A DNA stretch of 64,000 bases from Actinoplanes sichuanensis (GCF_033097365.1 NZ_AP028461.1:8432001-8496000), one strand, 5' to 3'; shown: positions 24,887 to 32,955, numbered from the stretch's first letter. A program made the numbers and translations. The notes: generated from the letters alone by a model not told the origin.

Positions 24887-26542
24887 TCAGGAGATCTTGG
24901 CGGTCATGGTCAGGGTGTCCTGGTCGATCTCGCTGGTCCGGGCGGTGAACTTGAACGTCCACTCCCCCGCCTGCGGCAGCCCGATGTCACCGATCGCGTG
25001 GAAGTCGGTGATCCGCAACAGCGGGATCTCGATCGCCTCGATTCCCTTGGCGGGCAGCGAGGCGGTCGCCTTCCACTCCACGACCGGCAACGGCTTGCTG
25101 TCCAGCGTGTACGCGTACAGGTGGATCGAATTGTTGCCGACCGCCGCCGGATAGATGCTGACCTGCAGCGACATGTTCTTGGAGGAGATCGTCTGGGCGA
25201 CCGTGGTGCTGACCGGCCCGGTCTCGGCGGCCTGCGCGGTGCGCGGCGGCGGCTCCTGCACCAGGAACGACGTCACCCCGAGGATGACCGCGATGATCGC
25301 CAACTCGGCCGCGACGATCCGGCGCAGCGGGCCCGGCGAGTCGTCGTCAGTCCGCTTGCCCACCAGCTTGCGGGAGAACGCCGCGACCCCGATCACCAGC
25401 GCCGCCAGGCCGATCTTGGCGAGGATCATCCGGCCGTACGTGCTGTTGAGCAGCCCGTCGACGTCGGACACCTCGATCAGCGCCTGCACCACCCCGGCGA
25501 AGACCAGTACACCCACTGCGGTCATCGCCCAGCGTGACCAGATCGGCAGGATCGCACCGAGCTCGCGGCCCGTCGCCTTGGGGAGCAGGAACCCGAAGAG
25601 CATCACCAGGCCGCCCACCCACACGGCCATCGCGGCCAGATGCAGGGCATCGATCACGACCGACACCCCGGCCACCGGCGAGGCCGTCGGGTGACCGGTC
25701 AACGGCCAGGTCGCCAGAGCCGCCACGCCCAGTACGCCGAGGAGCGCCAGGTCGAGTTTCGACTCGCCGCCACCGGGGCCGTCGAGCAGCGGGCGCAACA
25801 GGAAGGCGGCGGCCACCACCACACCCAGACGGACCAGCATGACCGCGCCGAAGGTACTGCCGAGCACCTCCCGAATGTCACTCACGGTGACTTCGAACAG
25901 GCCGGTGCCGAGTGTGTACGGCGCCTGCAGCCACAGTCCCAGCAGGGTGCTGCCGGCAACCAGTCCGATACCGGTCCAGACCACCCGGCCGGGGCGGCGA
26001 CGGTCCAGGCGGTGCGGCCACAGCAGCGCCAGCACCAGCACCGGGCCGACCAGGAGCACCAGTCCGGCGTACCCCAGATATTTGCCGACCGGGATCAGAG
26101 CCTTGACCACCGGGTCGACCGTGACGTCCGCATCCGCGTCGGCCGCCGGAGGCGTCGACGCCGCACCCACCGAATAGGTGATCGTGCCCGCCACCGGGTG
26201 GCTGTCGGCCGAGGTAACGCGATAGGTGACCAGGTACGTGCCGCGTTCGCCGCCGGACCGCAGCGGGATCGTCACCTCGGTGCCGTTGACCGTCGGGTCG
26301 CCCTGGTCGGCGCGAGACCCGTCCGGCGCGAGCACCTGGATCTTGCCGGCGATCAACTGGACCGACTCGCTGAACTTCAGCGTCACCCGGTTGGGCGCGT
26401 CAGGCACGACCGAGTTGGCGGCCGGGTCGCTGCCCACCAGGGCGGCGTGCGCGCTCGCCGGAGCGGCCGCCAGCAGCGATCCGAAAAGTCCGATCAGCAG
26501 CCCGACCAGCGCAGTTGTCACCCGGCGTCGGTCCATGGTCAT
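24887..26542 (-). CDS. CopC-CopD fusion, copper-binding and transport membrane protein
   Basis: About 551 residues; ATGs at 26551, 26542 and 26536 are all possible, and 26542 is chosen on spacing to GCAGGG. After a signal peptide the mature protein begins HAALVGSDPAANS, the N-terminal His being the first Cu(II) ligand of CopC. The Asp/His pair in SADSHPVAGTITYS supplies the rest. Eight or more membrane helices follow (CopD domain, with HLAAMAVWVGGL), then an external beta-rich C-terminal domain. It mediates copper uptake or periplasmic copper handling. The gene is divergent from an ECF sigma gene 65 bp away. Confidence 0.9.
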   Translation of the reverse strand: MTMDRRRVTTALVGLLIGLFGSLLAAAPASAHAALVGSDPAANSVVPDAPNRVTLKFSESVQLIAGKIQVLAPDGSRADQGDPTVNGTEVTIPLRSGGERGTYLVTYRVTSADSHPVAGTITYSVGAASTPPAADADADVTVDPVVKALIPVGKYLGYAGLVLLVGPVLVLALLWPHRLDRRRPGRVVWTGIGLVAGSTLLGLWLQAPYTLGTGLFEVTVSDIREVLGSTFGAVMLVRLGVVVAAAFLLRPLLDGPGGGESKLDLALLGVLGVAALATWPLTGHPTASPVAGVSVVIDALHLAAMAVWVGGLVMLFGFLLPKATGRELGAILPIWSRWAMTAVGVLVFAGVVQALIEVSDVDGLLNSTYGRMILAKIGLAALVIGVAAFSRKLVGKRTDDDSPGPLRRIVAAELAIIAVILGVTSFLVQEPPPRTAQAAETGPVSTTVAQTISSKNMSLQVSIYPAAVGNNSIHLYAYTLDSKPLPVVEWKATASLPAKGIEAIEIPLLRITDFHAIGDIGLPQAGEWTFKFTARTSEIDQDTLTMTAKIS

Positions 26543-26607
26543 GACTGGCATCCCTGCATGGTTCCAGATCGCCACTCACATTGCCTGAGCGCGTACCATG
26601 ACGCCTC

Positions 26608-27156
26608 GTGACGGCAGGCGACGGAGAAACGGACGAGACCACCGCTCTGGCCCTGGCCGCCCGTGACGGTGACCGGGCGGCGCAGGCCGCGTTCGTGCGC
26701 GCCACCCAGGCCGAGGTCTGGCGGTTCACCGCGGCGCTGGTCGATCCGGGCGTCGCCGACGACCTCACCCAGGAGACGTTCCTGCGGGCGTTCCGGGCGC
26801 TGGACACGTTCGAGGGCCGGTCCAGTGTGCGGACCTGGCTGCTCGGCATCGCCCGCCGCGTCTGCGCCGACCACCTGCGGTCGGTGGTGCGCCGCCGCCG
26901 GCTCGACGCCCGGCTCGCCGCGCAGGCCGTCGTCGAGTCGCCGTCGCCCGACCCGGCGCACCGGCTCAGCAGCAACGACCTGCTCAGCCGGCTCAGTGAG
27001 GACAGGCGGACCGCGTTTCTTCTCACCCAGGTGCTCGGTTTGTCATATGCGGAGGCAGCCGAGGTCGAGTCCGTTCCGGTCGGCACCATCCGCTCCCGTG
27101 TGGCCCGCGCCCGCGACGAGCTCATGGACGCGGTGACACAAGCCAGGGCGAGTTAG
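26608..27156 (+). CDS. ECF RNA polymerase sigma factor, SigC-like
   Basis: 182 residues with a GTG start at 26608. Sigma2 has DDLTQETFLRAFRALDTFEG and SVRTWLLGIARR. Sigma4 has LGLSYAEAAEVESVPVGTIR with the HTH and SRVARARDEL. No anti-sigma gene is adjacent. Short ECF factors without an anti-sigma and next to copper genes recall mycobacterial SigC, which has been linked to copper handling. The divergent CopC-CopD gene and the downstream membrane redox genes fit that picture, but the regulon is inferred. Confidence 0.9.
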   Translation: MTAGDGETDETTALALAARDGDRAAQAAFVRATQAEVWRFTAALVDPGVADDLTQETFLRAFRALDTFEGRSSVRTWLLGIARRVCADHLRSVVRRRRLDARLAAQAVVESPSPDPAHRLSSNDLLSRLSEDRRTAFLLTQVLGLSYAEAAEVESVPVGTIRSRVARARDELMDAVTQARAS

Positions 27157-27243
27157 GACTTCTTCCCCTGGTCCTGTGAAAACGCTGCGGATCACAATGG
27201 TCGGGAACTCCAGTGGAACGGACTCCGACCAACCAAGGTGACC

Positions 27244-27735
27244 ATGGAAACCTCACGGCAGACCCGGATGACGGTCGCCTGGCCGTGGATCGGCACAGCG
27301 GCACGCGTCGTCCTCGGCGTCGTCTGGCTGATCGCCGGTGCTCTCAAGGTCGGTGATCTGGCCGCCTCCGCCCGGGCCGTGCACGCCTATCAGGTGATGT
27401 CCTACGACACCGCCAAGGTGGTCGGCGCGATCCAGCCGTTCCTGGAGATCGCGCTCGGTCTGCTTCTGCTCATCGGCCTGTCCACCCGGCTCACCGCCGC
27501 CATCTCGGCGGTGCTCATGGTGGTCTTCATCGCCGGCATCGCGTCGGCGTGGGCACGCGGCCTGCGGATCGACTGCGGATGTTTCAGCGACGGCGGCGCA
27601 CTCGGTCAGGGCGAGAGCACGGCGTACGGCATCGACATCCTGCGTGACCTGGCGTTTCTGGCACTCTCCGGGTTCCTGGTGTGGCGGCCCCGTACCCGGT
27701 TCTCACTCGACGGCGTACTGCTGGGGGAAAAATGA
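27244..27735 (+). CDS. DoxX/MauE-family membrane protein
   Basis: 163 residues from the ATG at 27244 (AAGG 6 bases upstream); GTG at 27238 is also in frame. It has four membrane helices, with the first-helix motif WLIAGALKVGDLAAS and a conserved Cys pair in RIDCGCFSDGGA between helices 3 and 4. MauE/DoxX proteins often work with thiol-disulfide partners, and here the stop overlaps the ATG of a DsbA-like gene (ATGA). The pair probably forms an extracytoplasmic thiol-oxidation module. Confidence 0.88.
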   Translation: METSRQTRMTVAWPWIGTAARVVLGVVWLIAGALKVGDLAASARAVHAYQVMSYDTAKVVGAIQPFLEIALGLLLLIGLSTRLTAAISAVLMVVFIAGIASAWARGLRIDCGCFSDGGALGQGESTAYGIDILRDLAFLALSGFLVWRPRTRFSLDGVLLGEK

Positions 27736-28454
27736 GCAAAGGTAAGGACCGCGCCGCCAAGGCGCGGCAGATCGTCGCCGACCAGAGGGCTGCCGAGCGC
27801 CGCCGCACGGTGACCCTCTGGACCTCCGTCGCCGTGGTTCTGGCCCTCTTCATCGCCGGCCTGATCGGCTACACCGCGCTCAGTGGGCAGGACGCGGGTA
27901 AGGTCGTCACCCCGGCCGCCGCCGTCGACGAGGGCACCGCGTTCGCCGTCGGCACCGGCCCGGTCGTCGTCGACGTCTACGAGGATTTCATGTGCCCGGC
28001 CTGCGGAAACTTCGAAACCGCCAGCGCACCCACGCTCAAGCAACTCGCCGACTCCGGCAAGATCACCCTGCGGTTCCACCCGGTGGCGATCCTCGACAGG
28101 TTCTCCAACGGCACCGAGTACTCCACGCGCGCCGCCGCCGCGTCCGCGGCCGCCGCCGAGGCGGGTAGGTTCACCGAGCTGCACGACGTGCTCTACGCCA
28201 ACCGGCCGGAGGAGAATTCCGACGGCCTCAGCAACGCCAAGATCATCGAGCTGGCCGCCTCGGTCGGCATCACCGGCGACACCTTCACCAACGCGGTGAA
28301 CGAGGGAACCTACAAGGCGTGGGCCACCCAGGCGACCGAGACGTTCACCAAGCGCAACTTCACCGGCACCCCGACGATCCTCGTCGCCGGGCAGCAGATC
28401 GAGAACCCCACCACCGAAGCGCTCACCCAGGCCATCGACAAGGCAGCCGGGTGA
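27732..28454 (+). CDS. DsbA/thioredoxin-fold membrane-anchored thiol oxidoreductase
   Basis: 240 residues from the ATG at 27732, overlapping the previous stop. It has a basic N-terminus, one membrane anchor (VTLWTSVAVVLALFIAGLIG) and an external thioredoxin fold with the redox motif CPAC (YEDFMCPACGNFE). It has the cis-Pro loop TGTPTILVAG and the helical insertion of the DsbA/DSBA-like group. It would oxidise or isomerise disulfides of secreted proteins. It is operonic with the MauE-like protein before and a membrane protein after (GTGA overlap). Confidence 0.9.
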   Translation: MSKGKDRAAKARQIVADQRAAERRRTVTLWTSVAVVLALFIAGLIGYTALSGQDAGKVVTPAAAVDEGTAFAVGTGPVVVDVYEDFMCPACGNFETASAPTLKQLADSGKITLRFHPVAILDRFSNGTEYSTRAAAASAAAAEAGRFTELHDVLYANRPEENSDGLSNAKIIELAASVGITGDTFTNAVNEGTYKAWATQATETFTKRNFTGTPTILVAGQQIENPTTEALTQAIDKAAG

Positions 28455-29437
28455 GACGACTCCTCAGCACGATCCTGGCGGTGGCCGGCGCGATCCTCGT
28501 GCCGGCCACCCCCGCGTTCGCCCACGCCGGCGACACCACCTCGGTCAGCGACTACCGGGTCACCGTCAGCGGGCTCAGCAACCCCCTCGACGGGCTCACC
28601 GTCCGCGTAGTCGAAGGCGGGGCACGACTCGAACTCAGCAACGACAGCGGGCGCACCATCGAGGTCCTCGGATACTCCGGCGAGCCGTACCTCGAAGTGC
28701 GGCCGGACGGCACCTACGAGAACGTCAACTCGCCTGCCACGTACCTCAACCAGACCCTCGGCGGCGAGACCCCGATCCCACCCGCCGCCGACCCGACCAC
28801 CGCGCCCACCTGGCGGCGCCTCTCCGGCGACACCACGGTCCGCTGGCACGACCAGCGCACCCGCTGGGCCGAACCGGCTCCCCCGCCCGAGGTCACCGCC
28901 GCCCCCGACGAGCCACATCGCCTGCGGGAATGGTCGGTCCCCCTGCGCGACCAGGTGCGCACCTTCGAGATCCAGGGCACGCTCGACTACGAGCCACCCC
29001 CGACGGCCTGGGCCTGGTGGCTCGGTTCGGCCCTGCTGGGCCTCACCGTCGTCCTTCTCGCCCGGCGGTGCCCCAGGTCCGCGGGTCCGCTCGCGTTCCT
29101 CGGTGGATCGATCACCTGGGGGTACGTGGTGACGACCGCCCTGGACGGGGCCGGCTGGGCGCCCGTACCGATCCTGGCCGGGCTGCTCGCCGTCGCGGCC
29201 GTCTGGCGGCACCCGCCGTTCTACCTGACGCTGTCCGGGTTCATCCTGGCCGCGTTCGCCGGCTTCGGCAGCGCCGACGTGTTCTTCGCGGCCGTCGTCC
29301 CGTCCGCCGGGCCGACCTGGTTCCCGCGGGTCGCGGTGGCGTGCGCGATCGGCGTGGGCGCCGGTCTGGCCCTGACCGGCGTCCTACGCCTGCGCGCAGC
29401 CGCTCCGGCGCCTGCGCCGACGCCGGCGCCGGTCTGA
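28451..29437 (+). CDS. Exported membrane protein of the thiol/copper operon
   Basis: 328 residues. The GTG start overlaps the DsbA-like stop (GTGA). A signal peptide ends at TPAFAHAGD, followed by an external domain of about 170 residues, then four or more hydrophobic helices (WAWWLGSALLGLTVVLLARR onward) and a short Ala/Pro tail. The mature N-terminus HAGD places a histidine first, as in CopC-like proteins, but the domain is not recognisably CopC. The family is not identified. Position suggests a partner in copper or disulfide handling at the membrane. Confidence 0.75.
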   Translation: MRRLLSTILAVAGAILVPATPAFAHAGDTTSVSDYRVTVSGLSNPLDGLTVRVVEGGARLELSNDSGRTIEVLGYSGEPYLEVRPDGTYENVNSPATYLNQTLGGETPIPPAADPTTAPTWRRLSGDTTVRWHDQRTRWAEPAPPPEVTAAPDEPHRLREWSVPLRDQVRTFEIQGTLDYEPPPTAWAWWLGSALLGLTVVLLARRCPRSAGPLAFLGGSITWGYVVTTALDGAGWAPVPILAGLLAVAAVWRHPPFYLTLSGFILAAFAGFGSADVFFAAVVPSAGPTWFPRVAVACAIGVGAGLALTGVLRLRAAAPAPAPTPAPV

Positions 29438-29506
29438 CCCGGGCGTCCTACGCCGGCGCGCTGCCGCTCCGGCGCCTGCGGCTGCGCCGGTCCGGCCTGG
29501 GCTTCT

Positions 29507-29878
29507 TCAGACTCCCGCGATGTCGTCCACGTTGACGTTGACGGCCAGGACGTTGAGGCCGTAGCCCTGCAGGGCCGTGGTCACCGCCTGCTGGACCGCC
29601 GCGGTCACCTCGGCCACCACCCGGCCGGCCTCCAGGACCAACACCACGTTCACCGTCACGTCGCTGCCGGTCACCTTCGCGGTGACGCCCCGGCTGCCGT
29701 CGCCGACCTGGTCCAGCCCGACCTTGTCGAGGACGCTGTTGAAGAAGCGGGCCACGTCACCGCCCAGCTCCGCCACACCCGGCACCGCCTTCGCCGCCGC
29801 GACCGTGATCTTCTCGACGACCTCGCTGGAAACCGTGGTGGTGCCCGCCTGGGTCGTGCCGTCCGTAGCCTCGCTCAT
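29507..29878 (-). CDS. Asp23/Gls24-like envelope stress protein
   Basis: 123 residues, starting MSEATDGTTQAGTTT at 29878 with GGAG 9 bases upstream. The body (VSSEVVEKITVAAAKAVPGV, SDVTVNVVLVLEAGRVVAEV, VQQAVTTALQGYGLNVLAVN) shows the alternating helix-strand pattern of the Asp23/Gls24 family. Such proteins are membrane-associated scaffolds linked to cell-envelope stress. No partner (AmaP-like) gene is adjacent. It is divergent from the SpeD-like gene with a 268-bp promoter region between. Confidence 0.85.
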   Translation of the reverse strand: MSEATDGTTQAGTTTVSSEVVEKITVAAAKAVPGVAELGGDVARFFNSVLDKVGLDQVGDGSRGVTAKVTGSDVTVNVVLVLEAGRVVAEVTAAVQQAVTTALQGYGLNVLAVNVNVDDIAGV

Positions 29879-30146
29879 AGCGCTGATCTCCACTCTCGAC
29901 GCCTGTGCCGCGCAGCGTACTTCCGGTCGGCGCGCCGGGGCCATCCCGGTGCCCGTGAAATTCTCGCGAAGGCTGTCACTCGGCGCGCAGAACACCCTGC
30001 CGAACGGTGCCGTTTCCGTTCCCGATCGGCATTCGGATCGTTCGAAAACCGGTTTCCGAATGGCCGGCGAAACGGAATCCACAGGGCTCGATTATTGGCA
30101 TGAACGATTACGGACACGGGCCGTGAACAATTGCTAACGTTCAGTC

Positions 30147-30581
30147 ATGTCCAATGCTCTCGACCATTACGGGGACGAACTCACCCTCCGGCTCTCCGGC
30201 ATAACCGAGACCCGGCTCCTCGACGACGACGCGGCCCTCACCCGGTTCATGCGCGAACTGGTCGACCGCATCGGCATGACGGTCATCGCCGGTCCGCTGG
30301 TGGCGACCGAGAACGGCCCGCCGGAGAAGGCCGGGAAATCCGCGGTCGTCATCCTCGCCGAATCACACGCGGCCATCCACACGTACCCGCACCTACGCGA
30401 GATCTTCGTGAACATCTTCTCCTGCAAACCGTTCCGCGAAGCCGACGTGCTCGACGAATTCCACAAGCTCATCGGCGACTACGAGATCACCGAGCACACG
30501 TTCACTCGGCGCGGCGAGGAATGGCCCCGCGACCTCACCGCCGCCCGCGAACTGTGGAGCGCACAACGAATCCCCGGATGA
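30147..30581 (+). CDS. SpeD-like pyruvoyl-dependent decarboxylase (AdoMet decarboxylase family)
   Basis: 144 residues. The segment ILAESHAAIHTYPHLREI matches the self-cleavage and active-site region of class 1B S-adenosylmethionine decarboxylases. Cleavage would fall between Glu and Ser of ESH, the catalytic His lies 5 residues after that Ser, and the Cys in NIFSCKPF lies 20 residues after it, the same spacing as the enzyme triad. The protein would be a pyruvoyl enzyme in the cytoplasm. No spermidine synthase is next to it. Some SpeD homologues are now known to act on other amino acids such as arginine or ornithine, so the substrate is open. Confidence 0.82.
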   Translation: MSNALDHYGDELTLRLSGITETRLLDDDAALTRFMRELVDRIGMTVIAGPLVATENGPPEKAGKSAVVILAESHAAIHTYPHLREIFVNIFSCKPFREADVLDEFHKLIGDYEITEHTFTRRGEEWPRDLTAARELWSAQRIPG

Positions 30582-30601
30582 CCCGCACTATCGTCGGTTC
30601 C

Positions 30602-31078
30602 ATGACAGACAACGTGCGTCTCAGCGCCGGCGACGCCGCGCCCGACTTCACCCTCCCCACCGACACCGGCGACAGCCTCTCGCTGAAGGACCTGCGCGGA
30701 CGCAAGGTCGTGCTGTACGCCTACCCGGCCGCCATGACGCCCGGCTGCACCAAGCAGGCCTGCGACTTCCGCGACAACCTGGCCTCGCTGCAGGCCGCCG
30801 GATACGAGGTCGTCGGCATCTCCCCCGACAAGCCGGCCAAGCTCGCCAAATTCCGGGAGCACGACGCCATCACGTTCCCGCTCGTCAGCGACGAGGACAA
30901 AAGCGTTCTCACCGCGTACGGCGCCTTCGGCGAGAAGCAGCTGTACGGCAAGACCGTCACCGGAGTGATCCGCTCCACCTTCGTCATCGACGAGAACGGC
31001 GCGATCGAACGCGCCCTCTACAACGTCAAGGCCACCGGCCACGTCGCCAAACTGCGCCGCGACCTGGGCCTCGACTGA
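30602..31078 (+). CDS. bcp: Bcp-type peroxiredoxin
   Basis: 158 residues from the ATG at 30602 (MTDNVRLSAGDAAPDF). The peroxidatic Cys is in TPGCTKQACDFRD, where the second Cys five residues later is the usual resolving partner of this subfamily. The rest (GYEVVGISPDKPAKLAKF, STFVIDENG) matches. It reduces hydrogen and organic peroxides using thioredoxin in the cytoplasm. It lies 20 bp after the SpeD-like gene on the same strand, possibly as a two-gene operon. Confidence 0.95.
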   Translation: MTDNVRLSAGDAAPDFTLPTDTGDSLSLKDLRGRKVVLYAYPAAMTPGCTKQACDFRDNLASLQAAGYEVVGISPDKPAKLAKFREHDAITFPLVSDEDKSVLTAYGAFGEKQLYGKTVTGVIRSTFVIDENGAIERALYNVKATGHVAKLRRDLGLD

Positions 31079-31109
31079 CCACCCGTCCCACTGGTCGAAA
31101 CGTCAGCGG

Positions 31110-31224
31110 AAAAGCCCTAACTCCGGGCAACCCCGGCCGATGGTGAGGACGAACCTCCCCCGGCAAGCGGAACCCGGACTCACGGCGGCCGTCATGCGGT
31201 ACCAACCCGCAAGGCGGCCGCCGT
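31110..31224 (+). ncRNA. Unassigned structured non-coding region ending in an intrinsic terminator
   Basis: Between the peroxiredoxin and the HNH gene there are about 110 nt with several short complementary segments (for example GAGG-ACGAA-CCTC and CCGGGCAACCCCGG). They end in a strong hairpin at 31182-31224: a 10-bp stem ACGGCGGCCG/CGGCCGCCGT with an inner TGCGG/CCGCA helix, followed by CGTTTTAAC. It may be simply the bcp terminator, or a leader or small RNA. No riboswitch consensus was matched. Confidence 0.4.
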
Positions 31225-31255
31225 GCACGTTTTAACTTGCCTAGCGACTACTTAC

Positions 31256-31271
31256 GTCTAGTAAACTAGAC
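31256..31271. promoter_or_regulatory. Perfect inverted repeat just before the HNH start codon
   Basis: GTCTAGTAAACTAGAC is a 6-bp perfect inverted repeat around TAAA and ends 2 bp before the ATG at 31274. The surrounding 45 bp is AT-rich in an otherwise GC-rich region, suggesting a promoter with an overlapping operator. The HNH protein begins with a possible DNA-binding helix-turn-helix and could bind it; this is inference. Confidence 0.5.
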
Positions 31272-31273
31272 CC

Positions 31274-31879
31274 ATGCCAGCTAGGGTCAAGTACACCTCT
31301 GAGGTGTTAGCCGCAGCAGCCGCCCAATCTGTCAGCGTCGCCGGAGTCCTACGGCTGCTCGGCATCCGTCAGTCCGGTGGCTCACATGCGCACATCAGCC
31401 GGAAGATGAAGCGCCTAGGGATCGACACGTCGCACTTCACCGGCCAGGCGCACAACCGTGGCGATCGAGGCGTATGGAACATGCCTCCGCATCAACGCCT
31501 GATCCAACTTCCGGAGGGGTCGCGCCGCATCCCAGGCAAGCGCCTACGGATCGCGCTGCTTCGCATCGGCCTCTCCGAGCACTGCGAGAAGTGTGGGTGC
31601 GGCACGAACTGGAACGGACGCCCTCTGACGCTGCACGTCGATCACATCAATGGGGATTTCCTGGACAACCGGCCGCGCAACCTGCGCTTCCTCTGCCCCA
31701 ACTGCCACAGTCAGACGGCGACCTACGCGGGCACGAAACGCGTACCGGGCCAGACCGATGACGAGGTCATCTACGACGACGACGCCGTCACCCCAACCGG
31801 GATTCCCCTGGGTCGACGCCTCCCACCTCGACAGCGACGTCGACCGGATGTGTACATTTATGCCTTCGAGGGGCCGTAG
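31274..31879 (+). CDS. HNH endonuclease family protein with N-terminal helix-turn-helix
   Basis: 201 residues. Residues 1-60 hold an HTH-like segment (SVAGVLRLLGIRQSGGSHAH, then ISRKMKRLGIDTSHF). The C-terminal HNH fold has LHVDHINGDFLDNRPRNLRF with catalytic His and Asn residues. Paired knuckles CEKCGCG and CPNCHSQ bind structural zinc. It is probably a nicking or cleaving endonuclease of mobile type. Its stop codon lies inside the 5' end of the following tRNA (10-nt overlap) and it has its own palindromic promoter region. There are no RuvC or PLMP domains. Confidence 0.85.
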   Translation: MPARVKYTSEVLAAAAAQSVSVAGVLRLLGIRQSGGSHAHISRKMKRLGIDTSHFTGQAHNRGDRGVWNMPPHQRLIQLPEGSRRIPGKRLRIALLRIGLSEHCEKCGCGTNWNGRPLTLHVDHINGDFLDNRPRNLRFLCPNCHSQTATYAGTKRVPGQTDDEVIYDDDAVTPTGIPLGRRLPPRQRRRPDVYIYAFEGP

Positions 31880-31944
31880 CCCAATTGGCAGCAGGCACAC
31901 GGTTTAGGTCCGTGACAGTGCGGGTTCGAGTCCCGCCGGCCCTA
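31870..31944 (+). tRNA. Class I tRNA with anticodon UAG (Leu codon CUA), unusual
   Basis: A 75-nt cloverleaf: acceptor GGGGCCG/CGGCCCT with a first G-U pair and discriminator A, D-stem GCC/GGC, anticodon stem CACGG/CCGTG around TTTAGGT (anticodon TAG) and T-arm GCGGG TTCGAGT CCCGC. The variable loop is only 5 nt (ACAGT), whereas bacterial tRNA-Leu is class II with a long variable arm. CCA is not encoded. Folding is good, so it may be a functional but atypical tRNA. Confidence 0.85.
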
Positions 31945-31951
31945 CGAAAAG

Positions 31952-31997
31952 CGACGGGTCGTCCCCCGGCCAAAGCGGCCAGGTGGACGACCCGTCG
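31952..31997. terminator. Two-layer hairpin terminator after the UAG tRNA
   Basis: A 13-bp perfect outer stem CGACGGGTCGTCC/GGACGACCCGTCG encloses an inner GGCC/GGCC hairpin. It lies between the tRNA (plus) and the expansin gene (minus, stop at 32011), so it probably serves both. Confidence 0.8.
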
Positions 31998-32010
31998 GTA
32001 TAACCGCTGG

Positions 32011-32955
32011 TCAGCAGGAGGACGGGGCGCCTTCGGCGGCGGCCAGGTCGACCAAGGGCTGGTCGGCGGGCGTCGGGTCGGCACTCGGGGCCGTGGCGGA
32101 CTCCGTCAGCGGGGTCGTTGTGGTCGCCGACGCTGCGGGGGCCGCTGATTTCGCGGTCTTGGCGGCCGGGGACGTGGTGGCCTTCGCCGTGGGGGTGGTG
32201 GCCTTTTCGGCGCTGGTCACCGTCGTCGAGCCGCCAGTGATGCGGGTGCTCGTCTTCTGGACGGTTCCCGGGGACATCTTGATGCCGGAGACGGTGGCCG
32301 TGTTGCCGTACACATCGGTGATTTTGATCTTGAAGGGTCCGGGGCCGGCCCCTGCGTCGATGAGCCAGTAGTTGTAGTCGGTGCGGTGGGCGGTCTTGAA
32401 GCTGCCGCTGCCGCTGGCCACCTGGACCTTCGAGAGCAGGTTCGCGTGGTTGTCGATGCGCGCCGCGAACCAGTACTGGGAGGCGCCCTCCTTGATCCGC
32501 ACGCTGATGCCGGCGGGGGTGGACGGGTTCGTCACCAGCTTGTACTTGATCGGGATGATGCCGTCGATCTCGTTACCGATCTTCTTGAACGCGGTGCGGC
32601 TCAGGTCGATGTGGCCGGCGGGGCACTCGGGGCAGGAGTCGAAGACCTTGACGCGGACCTTGCCCTTGGGGCCGGTGACGTCGAGGTAGGCGCCGCAGGA
32701 CGCGCCCTCGGAGTACTCGGAGGGGCCGAGCGCGACGTAGAGGTCGTCGGCGGGGACCTCGAACGAGCAGTTGCCCGAGGTGCCGGCGAGGTCGTAGAAG
32801 GTGGCCTTGCCGGATTTCTGGGTGGTGCTCGGTGGAGCGGCACAGGCCGATCCGCCGTTCGTCAGGAGCATGGCGACGCCGAGGATGCCGGCGAGAACGG
32901 CGGCTCCGCCGGCGGCGAGCCATCGGGCACTGAACGGGGATCGATGAGCGCTCAC
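32011..32955 (-). CDS. Secreted bacterial expansin (EXLX-type)
   Basis: 314 residues. Signal peptide or membrane anchor (AAVLAGILGVAMLLTNGG) with mature start near SACAAPP. Domain 1 is a double-psi beta-barrel (GKATFYDLAG, CGAYLDVTGPKG, KVFDSCPECPAGHIDLSRTA) with the HIDLS motif carrying the expansin catalytic Asp. Domain 2 is a CBM63-like beta-sandwich with Tyr/Trp residues (YWFAARIDNH, YNYWLIDAG). A Thr/Ala/Lys-rich tail of about 80 residues follows and is disordered. Expansins loosen cellulose and plant or bacterial cell walls without hydrolysis. It is alone on its strand. Confidence 0.9.
   Translation of the reverse strand: MSAHRSPFSARWLAAGGAAVLAGILGVAMLLTNGGSACAAPPSTTQKSGKATFYDLAGTSGNCSFEVPADDLYVALGPSEYSEGASCGAYLDVTGPKGKVRVKVFDSCPECPAGHIDLSRTAFKKIGNEIDGIIPIKYKLVTNPSTPAGISVRIKEGASQYWFAARIDNHANLLSKVQVASGSGSFKTAHRTDYNYWLIDAGAGPGPFKIKITDVYGNTATVSGIKMSPGTVQKTSTRITGGSTTVTSAEKATTPTAKATTSPAAKTAKSAAPAASATTTTPLTESATAPSADPTPADQPLVDLAAAEGAPSSC

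Noticed and set aside
31110..31224. Fluoride, c-di-GMP or c-di-AMP riboswitch
   Set aside because: GATGG and GGGCAACC fragments occur, but the core pairing and conserved loops do not match; no matching downstream gene.
31274..31879. IscB/IsrB-type OMEGA nuclease with guide RNA
   Set aside because: The protein is 201 aa and lacks the RuvC and PLMP domains; only an HNH and an HTH are present.
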